Assembly: GCA_964036195.1 (NCBI GenBank)
Contig: OZ038459.1
Span: forward strand, 19,341,206 to 19,405,205
DNA: 64,000 bases
Direction of reading: 5' to 3'
DNA from: Sphaerolaimus hirsutus
Taxonomy: Eukaryota > Nematoda > Chromadorea > Monhysterida > Sphaerolaimidae
The number at the start of each line of letters is the position of its first letter. The stretch's first letter is position 1. The translations under genes were made by a program, and so were the position numbers. The notes under the pieces are model-generated. The model was not told the origin of the DNA, searched no databases, and was given only the letters and a program-made list of their open reading frames with translations. Of this stretch, positions 47,901 through 58,363 are shown piece after piece.

Positions 47901-50323
47901 TCAAATCCAATCAGCATCGACTCCGCCTTCTGCATTTGAATTCGTCAATGCACATTTTGCAAACACAATTCCATTCGCACGCATCGGTTTGCCCCAATGG
48001 TTGAAAAGAGCTATTTTCAACCCTTTTTCGCATCCACTTGTCGGTGTCTGTGGTGGTGTTGTTTATATAGTATGTGTACATGTGTGCATGTGGCTACACA
48101 AGTATATATTACCTGTTTCAGTGGTACAAAGTGCGGCGACGTTGGTTCATATACATAATTGCGCCGTGAAAACTGCCACGCAGCTGAACCGCTGTCGGGC
48201 GAGTGTAGTGCCGCTTTCCATGTAAACACAGCCAATATTGGCTTTTCCTCAGATTGAAATACGGTACATGTTGGGTCCACGCTATCACATCGAACTTGTA
48301 CTTGTCGACGTAAATCCAGCTGATGGGGAACTGTGGCATATGTTCGCATTCTACTGATCATATATCCGCGTTGCCTATTGTTGACATCTTGCCAATCAAT
48401 TTGATTTGCACGTATATGTGACACACTGACAAAGCCTAGTTCCCATGCCAAGTGCTCACTAATGTACATTCTTGTGACAAGATTGTTATCAGGGTTTCGA
48501 ATCGCAAAGCGACGTATTCCAATATGTGAGGGTGTTTCTGCATTTGCCTCAAAAGACAACGTGTTCGATCGTAGAGAATCTCCATGTAACAGAGCATTGT
48601 CATCGTCAAGTAGCACTGAGGCCACATAAGTCGTTGCATCGTCTAAAGACATGTGATCAAACACTGTCAGAGTCTCCTTCAATTTTTTGGCTATCCAATA
48701 GTCCAACGTGGATGTGGCCATGTTGGATGCCCAGAAACTTGGCATTTTGTATCCATTGTCAACAAGGATTTCTTTGACCATGAAAACACCCTTGTTTATT
48801 TTGTCATTGTCGTTGGCATCGACAACATGGTCGTCCTTTTTTGTCGTTGTCGATTGTGGAGGTGACTTTTGAGCAGCTTGTCTTTTCAATCGCAATTGTG
48901 TATGGTTGTTCACAGCGGCAATTTCATCCTTTGTCAGTGGCTGTGTGTGTGTGTGTTGTGGGTAGGTTCGTAATTGCAAAAGATACAATAATAAAAAAAT
49001 ACACTATTAAACAAACAACCTCCACACTATCACTATCACTTTCTACTGTGGCAAACATGTTCTCATCATCATTGTCAACAACAATATCCTGCATGTGCTC
49101 ATCTTCAGATTCTGACATGCCATCTCGCCACAAAACGTCATCGTCATTGTCATTGTCGTCGTCCTTTGCGTCTAGGCGGTTGTTTCTCCTTTTGACGTTG
49201 ATGGTATGTGTTGTGTCACTGGTGCTGTCGCCCCTGCCGTTTTTTGTGTGGTGGACACTTGTGGTTTTGGTTTGGCTACCAGTTGACCGCTCCTTATTCG
49301 GGGATATTTCCATGTCGTGAAGTGAGCTAGTTTCGAAGAGCTTCCTAGAGCTTCGTTTCTCAGTGGACATATTCGACGATTCAATCGTCCCGCCCCCGCT
49401 GTCAGTGCTGGTTTCTTTTTCGATTGCTCTGCCGTTGTCATCTTTTGTGGGCCCCCTCTCTTTTTCATTGTCGTTGCCGTTGCCGCCGATATGGTCATTG
49501 GGGTTGGGTGGGTCAACAGGTTGGGGTTGGAAACGTCCAGACTTTGACTCGTCTTTGGTAAAAACGGAGGGCGATGTGTGACCTTGGTGTGGTGGAGCTC
49601 CATTGCGCCCAGGTTTTTTCGTATTGCCTTCATCCCCCCCAGCCGTTGACCTTTTCTGCTGTTCTTTGAGGAGTTCTTGGTCGGCTGCTACTTTTTTGTT
49701 CGCCCCATCTTGAAGCCACTGGAAAAAACCAGGCTCCAATCTTGATAGAAGTGCAGCTGTCGACTCGTCCAATTCCCTTAGCCTTCCACCCCCAATTTTG
49801 CCGGCGCCTCCTTGTGGATTGTCGGCACTCAGAATTGAGTTTAGCTGTCGTTCAACAATTTTGCCCCAATCTTCAAACGTATTGGCTGGAAACGTCAATG
49901 CGCTGGTAATGTCGATTTGACACCAGTGCAATGTACCCCCACAGTCAACCGCGATAAATGCCGGTATTGTGTCCTTTCCCTCAAATACTGGACAGCCCCA
50001 AAGCTCCAAATGCATCAAACTAATGTGGTCCGCACGGTTCTGTAAGTCTGCACAGCGCGAGAATGTCTCTTCTAAAATAACAACACTTCCATCATCAATT
50101 GGACATAGTGGCGATGACGAAATGGCTGTAGTGTTGCCTATAATGCAATGTTGTCGTCGTGGTCCTCCTTTTATAGGAGTAACAACGATAAAAAAAACAA
50201 CAACATACCATCGGGTGCTGCCGCCGCCGCATTGTGTGAAGAAAAATTGTTGGAGAAAAAGTTATGTGAGCTGGTTTTCTCATTCCATTGTCTGTCCGAA
50301 CTTAGATATACAACTTGTCGCAT
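47901..50323 (-). CDS. Penton/minor capsid-like protein with long disordered insertion
   Basis: Four exons (50323-50209, 50167-49020, 48940-48113, 48047-47901) give 745 codons plus stop, about twice the usual Polinton minor capsid length. The N-terminus (MRQVVYLSSDRQWN, HNFFSNNFSS) and C-terminal half (QVRCDSVDPTCTVF, NYVYEPTSPHFVPLK, LKIALFNHWGKPM) resemble the ends of Polinton penton proteins. Between them lies about 250 residues of low-complexity, highly charged sequence (KDDDNDNDDD, ESDSDSVE). The intron at 49019-48941 includes a TG/CA run. The assignment rests on end patterns and on position next to the capsid gene. The insertion could alternatively mark fusion with another gene. Confidence 0.65.
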
Positions 50324-50426
50324 TTTGTTGTTTATTAACACTATACTTTACTAGTAACACAATAAGAGAATGATTGGCGAAAAACGTAAACGGCACAGTC
50401 TTAAATACTACTACTACAATACAAAA

Positions 50427-52602
50427 TCACTGTTTCATTTCCTGAAGACGCGCTGCACTTTGTCGGCGGCCAGTGTTTTCTGATTTCCTTCTGGTTTTCC
50501 GGCCATAATGACCGCCGATCATGCGGCGTTGCCCATTACCATGTTGCTGCTGCGTCTGTTGTGGCGACCGCCTCCCGCCCCCCCTGTTTTCCTCGGCGCT
50601 GGGAGCGGACGGACCGACACCACGCTTGCGCCGTCTTGCGCTGCCGTCTTTTTGACGACGGGGGGTGGCGGCGGCGCCGAAGGCACCGCGACGGGGGGGC
50701 GCGCGCTCATATGTTTTTGACTGTGATCTGTCTTTTGGTTGCCTTCCACCAATGGTAGTATTGGTTGTGTGAGAATGATCCTGCAACATAATCATAATAA
50801 TAATAATGACTCATCATAATGCATGATAGAAATAGAAACTCACACGCTCTTGTTGTTGTTGTTGTCGTTGTCGTCTTTCCTCCTGTCGCTTACTCTTTCG
50901 TAAAGGTGCCTCTCCCATCTCTTTGTGTCGGTGGCGGCGGCGGCTTTGTTTTGCTGCTGCAGCTGCTGCTGCATGTGACGTCGACGACGTCTCCCCAAGA
51001 TTGACGACTCCATTGGTAGTTGCATCGGTATTGCGAGGTTTGGCAACATTGGTGGTTGTGGTGGTGGAAACTCGTACGGGTAATAGTGGTGCTCTATGTT
51101 GTTGTTTCGATGATTGTTGTTGTGATTCGAGTGAGCGTTGCTGTCTCTGGCTGATTTCCTCCACTGATTGCAATGTTGAAAATCCACTATTGTTGTAATC
51201 AGCCACTTTTGAACCATTAACATTAGAACTAGAGCCGACACCGCCGTTATTAGCACCACGCTTGTTATTATCAGCACGGCCACTAGGAGTACTGGCGTTG
51301 TCATTGTTGTCATTTTTTCCTCCACCGTTTCCAATATTGGTGGTCTTGGTCGCTGTCGTATCACTGTTGTTGCTGCCGATCCTACTGGATTCACCTGCTC
51401 TAGTAAGATTATCAAGTGCAACAGCGGGCGGTTTAGTATTGTCAGGTTGATTAGCTGCAATCAATTCTTGTCGATAGAATCGTCCTTTTAAAGGTGCTAG
51501 TTTTTCATCCTGTGGATCCAAGACGAAATAAGTATCTGGTTTATCGGGCTGCACAAATCTTCGACCAAGTGGGAAAACCTCGCGTGTATATTTTTCACGC
51601 GCAACCAGTTTTATAGGATTTCCATGTGCTGGCGGTGGCCTTGAAAGGCGGACCCAGCCAGTCAGCGACGATAGTTTTTCATGTGCAGCGTCCGCTGCCT
51701 CACGACTGGTTGCACTATATACAGTATTTGGCTGTGCACGCCTCCGTCTATGTTGCAATTGGCGTGCAACCAATAATGCATGTGCATTTGCACTTTGTGG
51801 CTCTGATGTGTCAACAGGAGCTGCTCCAAACAAAGCACGTGTTTGTGTTGTATTCATTTGTGTTTCAATTGCCGGCAAAATGTGTAACCATCGACGGTGT
51901 TTACCCTCTGGATTTTGCTGCTCCCCAAGAGTCATAAAATACATTTCGATGCGTTTGCGAATGTTTCGAATAAATGAGTCCAGTTTTGGTAGGCGTGTTA
52001 CATCCTCAGCAGCTGGAGCAAATGTGCACTTTATCTGTATGGTGCAATACCTATTGTTGTTGTTGTTCTTACAGTTGAACATAAAAAACTAACACCATAT
52101 AGCATCTTTTGAAAGTGTATAGACATGAAACAACGATCAAAGTCGGAACGCAAACGCATGGGGGCACGTCCATTATTACGTTTCATAATGTGCTTGAAAG
52201 CACTTGTCACTTCTAAACCTGTCTTTTGTTTCAATGGTTCCATCCAAACTTCATTTGTAAAATCATCACAGCATACCAAAATATAACGATAATTGTCATT
52301 GGAATGCATATCACGTTCTGGCATCACCATTAAATCAACAGACCAAAACCGATCTGGGCCGCTTACCTAAGTAATGATAAAGACACATGGTTAATTATTA
52401 AATATCATCACAATTCACAGGAAAAGGAACGTACAAGAATAGGTAATCGCTCAAAACCACGTCTCCAGGATGGATGTCCTTTTAAATAATACGCCGGTTC
52501 ATTTAATAGAGCATGTTTTCGCCACTCATCACTAGGTAGATTATATTGTGTACGTAACCATTTAGAACCACCAAGATTTTGAGTATATTGTTTATGCATC
52601 AT
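50427..52602 (-). CDS. INT: Retroviral-type integrase of Polinton, with long basic tail
   Basis: DDE/D-type integrase that would insert the element. Exon 1 has YTQNLGGSKWLRTQYNL and AYYLKGHPSWRR. Exon 2 (about 52366-52072) has the first catalytic Asp in FWSVDLMVMP, DDFTNEVWMEPLKQKTG and the second Asp in RLRSDFDRCF. Exon 3 continues with LDSFIRNIRKRI, WLHILPAIETQMN, the SH3-like LVRLS/VFPLGRRF part and APLKGRFYRQEL, the typical end of Polinton integrases. The next intron is apparently only 38 bp (about 52071-52034). Where the third catalytic Glu is expected (VERF in relatives) the frame reads LDSF, so it may be Asp or the alignment may be off. About 320 further codons of Asn/Gln/Arg-rich sequence follow across one more intron (about 50840-50780), which is unusual. 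Confidence 0.85.
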
Positions 52603-52613
52603 CACGATAGAGA

Positions 52614-53816
52614 TTAATGTGATTTTTTTGTTATTTCACTATAGTGTTTAGGCACCTGTTGTCGAGGTACCTTTCTACCTCTAGGCACACGATGGTGAGG
52701 TTCGTCCTCGTCGTCTTCAGAGGTTGTTTGTTCCCGTAATGCTGTACTAGCTACAATCGCAGCAGATCGTTTCGCAACCTCTCTCTTAGGTACTTCGGGC
52801 TGTGTACTACTGGCCCCCCCACGAGAACTGACAGCACCACGAGGTCGGCCACGACCACGCTTGAGAATTTCTCTAGGTGGTTTCGGTGTTATACTTTGTC
52901 GGGTTGATTCGCCACCGCCTCTTTTTGGAATCTCTTCTAATGGGGTTCCAAACTCTGTAGGAGCACTTTTAAAATCCTCTTGTTGCTCGTCCTGATCAGT
53001 ATCGTCTTCAATTATAACACTGTCATCTTCAACAACATCTGAATCGGCCTTTTCTGCCTCCAAGTTTCGATCATAGCCTTCACCATCACTAGATTCGACT
53101 CGATCGGTTTCTTGTTTTGTTGTCACTCCTCCAGTCTGTGGCGTTTGTTGAACCTCTGTTTGTATTTTAGCACTTACATCTCCACTTTTCTGCCCCTGTA
53201 CTTTTTGTTGTTGTTGCTGTTTCTCATAGCTATCCATAACTTTGTTGTAGAAATAGCTTGAACCTTCTGGTGGGGCAGAACTTGTACCAGGTTCAGGTCC
53301 AACAATTCCATGATGTAAATAATCAAACACATCAGCTCCAGGTTGCTCTTCTCCGGGTATTTTCAAACGCCCCAATGGATCCAAAACATCGGATGCAATA
53401 GGCTCCAATGCATTAAGAACCTTATCCACTTTTGCTCTATGCTCTGGTGCAAAACTTGCACGTATAAGAGAAGCCGAATATGGTAATGGGACAGCGTTTT
53501 TAGAGTATGGTACAGGTGCACCTTTACTTTTATGTGTTATATTCTGTTGTAGTTTATGTGCTTCTTCTAGAACAGCTTCTGGAGGTATTGCAGGGATTTT
53601 TGGATCAACCACATTGTTGCCACGTCGCAGCTCTTTCAAATGCTGTCCTCGTACTTTACGTGCAGCACCATGTAAAAAATTAGCTAGTCGTTCATTATCG
53701 TCCACTGTCTGTGCATATAGATTAGAGTCGTTTGCTCCTACAATTCGTGCTTTCTTTATAGGATCTTCAGCAACACCATGTCTATGTCCTTTCTGTTTAA
53801 ACTCGAGCCAAGCCAT
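52614..53816 (-). CDS. Conserved Polinton-type structural protein, disordered C-terminus
   Basis: About 400 codons from MAWLEFKQKGHRHG (ATG at 53816; three in-frame codons upstream are repeat-derived). The N-terminal half carries DDNERLANFLHGA and AKVDKVLNALEPIAS...GRLKIPGEEQPGADVFDYLHHG. This resembles the Polinton motif in which a helix is followed by a short strand pair and GSNIxDLI. The C-terminal half is acidic, then Arg/Pro/Gly-rich (KRGRGRPRG), probably nucleic-acid binding. No introns seen. It lies between the integrase and the basic protein. Confidence 0.65.
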   Translation of the reverse strand: MAWLEFKQKGHRHGVAEDPIKKARIVGANDSNLYAQTVDDNERLANFLHGAARKVRGQHLKELRRGNNVVDPKIPAIPPEAVLEEAHKLQQNITHKSKGAPVPYSKNAVPLPYSASLIRASFAPEHRAKVDKVLNALEPIASDVLDPLGRLKIPGEEQPGADVFDYLHHGIVGPEPGTSSAPPEGSSYFYNKVMDSYEKQQQQQKVQGQKSGDVSAKIQTEVQQTPQTGGVTTKQETDRVESSDGEGYDRNLEAEKADSDVVEDDSVIIEDDTDQDEQQEDFKSAPTEFGTPLEEIPKRGGGESTRQSITPKPPREILKRGRGRPRGAVSSRGGASSTQPEVPKREVAKRSAAIVASTALREQTTSEDDEDEPHHRVPRGRKVPRQQVPKHYSEITKKSH

Positions 53817-53930
53817 AATCCTCTTTATTATTATTATTATTATTATTAGCAGCAAATGAATGCAAAAACAACAACAACAACAACAAGTATATAGTATTTA
53901 TTCAATAAGAGTAGAAAACTGAAAAGAAAA

Positions 53931-54437
53931 TCACTTTTTAATGACTCTGCCACCAGAATTTGGGGGAGAATAATTCGACATGAAAAAGCTTAAAAGAATG
54001 TTAAGTGCCTGACCATTACACAATGATAAAAGGGCACGTCGAAGAGAATTCTCTTGCATGTTACCAGACAAAACAGACATAAACTTATGCTTGTATCGCT
54101 TTAACACACGTTTACGTTTTTTATTCACATATATCACACCAGACATTAGGTTTGCAATGACATCCTGTAGACATCGTAGTGTGTCCTCGGAAACAGAGTT
54201 TATAATATTGCGACGTTCCTTCACTGAAGATACTTTTGCCAGCCTTTCCAAAATTAGCCAATTGCGCACCAGTCGACTTGTACTTTTTCGACGTTTAACA
54301 ACACCACCACCACCACCACCAGTTGTTGCTTGTTGCGACGGTGCTTTATGTTGTTGAGATACCTGCGGCGGCTTGCTTTGCAGCTCCGAAAGCTGTTGTT
54401 GTATATGGCGGTTGGGATTGGAAGGTCCATCTGTCAT
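53931..54437 (-). CDS. Small basic Polinton-type core/assembly protein
   Basis: 168 codons from MTDGPSNPNRH. A Gln/Ser-rich and Gly-run N-terminus leads to a helical basic domain: LERLAKVSSVKERRNII, SEDTLRCLQDVIANLMSG, KKRKRVLKRYKHKF and LRRALLSLCN. This layout, including the N(L/V)xxG followed by basic KRxLxxYK, recurs in a short protein next to the ATPase in Polintons and adintoviruses, where it is thought to be virion-associated. The 5' end overlaps the 3' end of the ATPase frame by about 90 bp. Confidence 0.65.
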   Translation of the reverse strand: MTDGPSNPNRHIQQQLSELQSKPPQVSQQHKAPSQQATTGGGGGGVVKRRKSTSRLVRNWLILERLAKVSSVKERRNIINSVSEDTLRCLQDVIANLMSGVIYVNKKRKRVLKRYKHKFMSVLSGNMQENSLRRALLSLCNGQALNILLSFFMSNYSPPNSGGRVIKK

Positions 54438-55536
54438 TCTGTTGATTTTCCTTCTCTGCAGTCTGTTTTTTATTACTGCTACTACCACTAGTGTGACGGC
54501 GATTCAAGCTTGACCACTTTGCTTTTAGTGGACCTCCAGCTGCACAAAGCTCTTTTCGAAATGATTCGTCTGAATCACATACACGCTCTATTGCTATATC
54601 AGCTGGCACAGCAACAACTTTTCGACCCAATCGTTGTGCGTGTCGTGACAGCGGCGCAAACCTCAAGGTGCCTTTTTCTCCTGATGACGCCTTATCTGTT
54701 GTTGCTGCTACTTTACGATTGTCAATACCTTGATGATCAATGTCACTAGATAACTTTTCCCACTGATAAAAAACACGATCTTTGTCCCAGGGGAAAACTG
54801 AATTTGATAGTCTTAGTTCATCGGGAATTGAGGGATCAGAATTTGCAAACAAATGTCCAAAGTTCTTGTCTGCAATCGCTTGTTTATATGCACCAATAAA
54901 TAGTGCAGGGTCTTGCCAACGTTGAGCAAACGATTTTGTAGTTAATGCATCCGATGGGAAACTGAATAGTACAAAATAAACGCTCGAACTGCGTGTTTGT
55001 TTCAGATTCTGCAATGGTGGTGGTGTGAAGGTTGAATACATACATGCATGCATATATGAAGAAACTTTCAAAACATATAATACCTGTGTGTCAAATAGAC
55101 TTTGTAGTGTTGCTACAAGCGTAATGTTATGATGTCTGGCGGCTCCCTGTGCGAGATCTCGAAGTAATCGTGTGGGATTAGCACCTATTGTTGAACGACT
55201 GTTTTTGCTCACACCTTCTCCACTTTTATCGTCAACATCAACAATAGCCGATGAAACACTGGCTGATAAATCGTCAAAAACCAGTAGCAAGTGTGAATCC
55301 TTTGTGTTTGAACGCTCGTCGAGTTCCTCTTTATATTTCACAATTGTTCGCCACGAGTCACAAAAATCTTCTGTTCTGCCAAACTCGGCATATGTTTTTA
55401 GTGCTAAATACTTTTCCTGCCAATAGCTGAACAAGAATAGACAATGATCGGGTGGATGGTCATAAATGTGTTGTCTATTTTTAATTAGTTCAATCAACAG
55501 CGTTGTTTTTCCAGAGCATGGAGGAAATTTATACAA
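54346..55536 (-). CDS. Packaging ATPase, A32/FtsK-HerA-like, 5' end unresolved
   Basis: Would pump DNA into capsids. Visible parts are the P-loop CSGKTTLL preceded by FPP, Walker B LLLVFDDL, ITLVATLQSLFD, then (after a 68-bp intron, about 55083-55016) a VYFVLFSFP strand, FAQRWQ, FIGAYKQAI and GHLF...PDELRLSNSVFP, matching the order in Polinton ATPases. A C-terminal extension of about 120 residues is Ser/Lys/Gln-rich. The P-loop begins with Phe where Gly is expected and no ATG or acceptor lies just upstream in frame. A separate upstream stretch near 55690 (MQRLHSSYPMLIFG) could be the true first exon, but I cannot join it with standard splice sites. Either the gene is damaged at its 5' end or a non-canonical intron is present. 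Confidence 0.75.
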   Translation of the reverse strand: MYKFPPCSGKTTLLIELIKNRQHIYDHPPDHCLFLFSYWQEKYLALKTYAEFGRTEDFCDSWRTIVKYKEELDERSNTKDSHLLLVFDDLSASVSSAIVDVDDKSGEGVSKNSRSTIGANPTRLLRDLAQGAARHHNITLVATLQSLFDTQVLYVLKVSSYMHACMYSTFTPPPLQNLKQTRSSSVYFVLFSFPSDALTTKSFAQRWQDPALFIGAYKQAIADKNFGHLFANSDPSIPDELRLSNSVFPWDKDRVFYQWEKLSSDIDHQGIDNRKVAATTDKASSGEKGTLRFAPLSRHAQRLGRKVVAVPADIAIERVCDSDESFRKELCAAGGPLKAKWSSLNRRHTSGSSSNKKQTAEKENQQNDRWTFQSQPPYTTTAFGAAKQAAAGISTT

Positions 55537-55692
55537 ATAAACACATACTTTTTAATGACATAATCCATATATACCATGTATATATGTTTTGTGCATTAAA
55601 ATGGCAATTATTTGTATTAATTTCAAAGGCATCTGAGCTTCCAAAAATTAACATTGGATAGGAACTGTGAAGTCTCTGCATCTTTACCTCTT

Positions 55693-55723
<31 letters not shown>

Positions 55724-55849
55724 TAGTAATAGTATACTAAAAGTCAAGCGTTAACCTTTATTTGATCACACCACAATCAAACAATTACAAAAAGTTTACG
55801 GTCCACAACAAAAACAGAAAAAGCCTAAAATACAAAAGTGACATGATCA

Positions 55850-58049
55850 TTAATCGCGAATGCATTTTCCGGCGGTACGCACGACCTTGCTACCATGTCC
55901 ATCATACATTCCTGCAAAATAGTCCCTGCGGCCCTTTTGACGATCGAGTTCAGCTTGGGTTGGATAGGTCGACATTGACATTTCGTGATTGGCAGTGACA
56001 CACTTTTGGCACATGTCAATGGTCAGCTGAAAAAACGAGCAGTACATGTGGACAAAAAGAAAAATATGAAAAACAAGAAACATACCCGGCATCTCCCATT
56101 CACATCGCGCATGCACTCTCGGAAAGATGTCACCGCCCTGAAACAAAAACAAATGTGCAAGTGTCGTTTGAATAACAACAACAACATGAAAAACACACCT
56201 GCAATATTCACACATTAGCAGAACAATTGCCTCTGTACGTGTCAGACAGAATGGAGGCCCCACCAGCTGAGTATACTGCATCGGATATGGGTACTTTTTG
56301 TGTCGCTCATCAATCTCCGACTTGTCCAAGGTGTCAAACTCCCGTTCTGTACTGTCCCCTTGAAACAGATCATATGCCTCGCAGTTCAATGTCCGGCATG
56401 GCTGTGTACACACACATTACTATGATATTGAACACTGCTGTTGACAAACAAAAAAACAAAATACAACCTTGCACATGTCGATTATGAAGGTTGTGCGGTC
56501 GTTCGCAAACCGTTTCCCGCGTGCACGTTGTGAAATATCCCGGCAGGTTCTGCACATCCAAAACACCACAGTGTTTGGAGGGCGAAAGGGGAACGGCGGT
56601 GCATCGAGTACATCCTTCTTCACAAACGGTTGATCAAACAGTGCGGGATTGCCACCTGTGTTGCAATATAATACCCCACCACAACATATAATAATAAAAA
56701 CATAGCACAATGACAACAAACGGGAAAGGATTGAGCTGCGTCCATGTTGATCCACATGTTGAATGCCGCGTTCAAACTCGGTCAATCCAATGTACTTTCT
56801 TCCATCAGCCGTTTTTTTCACTTCTTCTACCCCTTTGTCTGCACTGTTTCTTTTCTTCTGCTGCTGCTCCATTGTAGACCTTTCCAGAGCCTCGAGAAAC
56901 ATGTCGTCGTCGTCCTCGTTTTCATCATTCTCGTCCATATCATCCTCATCTGTAAGATGTACAATTTTCTGACACTCTGCAAAAAAGGAATTCTCAACAA
57001 ATCGCCAACTTTTGGCACTCTTTTTGCTCATGTTTCCACCACCTTCTCCACTTGGACGCTTTCTGGAGCCACCATCTCGTCCTTTTGGGTTTTTTTCTTC
57101 CTGTTGCTGCTGCTGCTGGTCGGATCGCGTAACACCATGTGATAGCCCAGCGATGTCTGCTTCAAGGCGGCGTGGTTTTGCTCTCTTTAACATTTGCAAA
57201 TCACTCCCAATATACTCAAACTCATGCTCACTGGTGTCATCCCCCCCGCTGTCGTGGATGATTTCACATGATTTGTCTTTTTCCTCGTTGTCGATTTCTT
57301 CGGCGGTGGCAGCGGTTTCTGTTGGTTGTCCAGGGAGCACTTTTCCAGAGACCCTTCGACGTCTGCCCCTTGCGGATCCTGTATCCATTTGCAGTGTTGT
57401 TGGGGGTATCCTTTCAGGCACTTGAGATCTCGTATTTTCGTCTGCACAATAGTCGTCACTGTTGACACTACTGGGGAAGAGAGCTCGCTTTGCGTGTGTG
57501 CTGTGTGTGGATTGTGACTGTGTGCTGATGACATTTGGTCCAATGACTTGGGCGGGGGGGGCGGCGGCGGCGACGTTTGCATGCGTGACACCATCTCCTC
57601 CCAACCCTCTGACAACGTTTCTGTTGCGAATGGCATCGGCCTCGTTTCTGTTGAGGTACTCTGCGTTTGTACATTATGATTATTTTTACAAAGTTATAAA
57701 AACAAAAAACAGCATGTCCAACCTGGAGGGCCATCTGTACTGGGTCCACTGCTGTTTTGCTGCACTCTTCCAATACCGCCTCCAGATTTTCCACCTCTGG
57801 CAGGGGGTTTGGCCTTTGTATCTGTGGCACTTCTCTTTGTGGCTGCTGCGGCTGCTGAAACGCCATATGGCTTGGTGGCAATGCTGGTGGCGGGTTTGGA
57901 AACACCATCATCTCTCCCATGGGCTGTGCTTGAGTCTGCTGCTGCAACATTTGTGGCTGATAAAACATGGAACTCTCTGCCATGCTTATCTGTCTGGCCT
58001 GACATTCTGCCACTGACATTGTTGCCAGTGTTTGGGATATTATCGGACA
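55850..58049 (-). CDS. Acidic protein with C-terminal Cys clusters
   Basis: Exon 1 (58049-57724) starts MSDNIPNTGN and is Ser/Ala/Lys-rich. It joins in phase to 57660 (EYLNRNEADAIRNRN). A long charged stretch follows (GRRRRVSGK, acidic HDSGGDDTSEHEFE, poly-Gln, DDMDENDENEDDDD), then likely a short intron near 56735, then a Cys-rich end in several exons: FWMCRTCRD, IDMCK/PCRTLNC, VLLMCEYCR, ECMRDVNGRC and MCQKCVTANHE, ending GKCIRD. Four or more Cys pairs suggest several zinc sites and a nucleic-acid or transcription role. It lies between the ATPase and the polymerase, same orientation. No family assigned. Confidence 0.6.
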
Positions 58050-58050
58050 T
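57187..58050 (-). CDS. Second open frame overlapping the Cys-cluster gene
   Basis: With the same junction (57724/57660) another frame is open across both exons, ending at 57187 (LGVICKC). An upstream exon ending at 58115 joins it in phase and reads KLDSVRVIAETEYQCLTDSQRLLERLK. The middle is Gln/Pro-rich (PQQPQREVPQ), followed by LEAVLEECSKTAVDPVQMAL and WEEMVSRMQTSPPPP. The upstream exon lacks an ATG, so the start is unknown. It could be a real overlapping gene or a composition artefact. Confidence 0.4.
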
Positions 58051-58363
58051 TCTGCAAGGGGGAAAAATGACATTGGACAAGAAGCATAATCAAAACCAAA
58101 TGTAAATAAACTCACTTTTCAATCGTTCCAATAGTCTCTGACTGTCTGTTAGACACTGATATTCTGTTTCGGCAATCACACGAACAGAATCCAGTTTGAA
58201 ATTGATGACCGACGACGACGACCGCAGTGAATCAATTATGATGTTACTGCACCATGAATATTACCGTAGTAGTAGTAGTAGTAGTAGTGATTTAGTATTA
58301 GAGCCTGCGATTTTATTTTTCACATTAATAACACAATATAATAATAATAATAACAGCAATAGT

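Noticed and set aside
48841-49320. Plus-strand Ser/Leu-rich open frame
   Set aside because: Shadow of the acidic insertion of the penton-like gene on the other strand.
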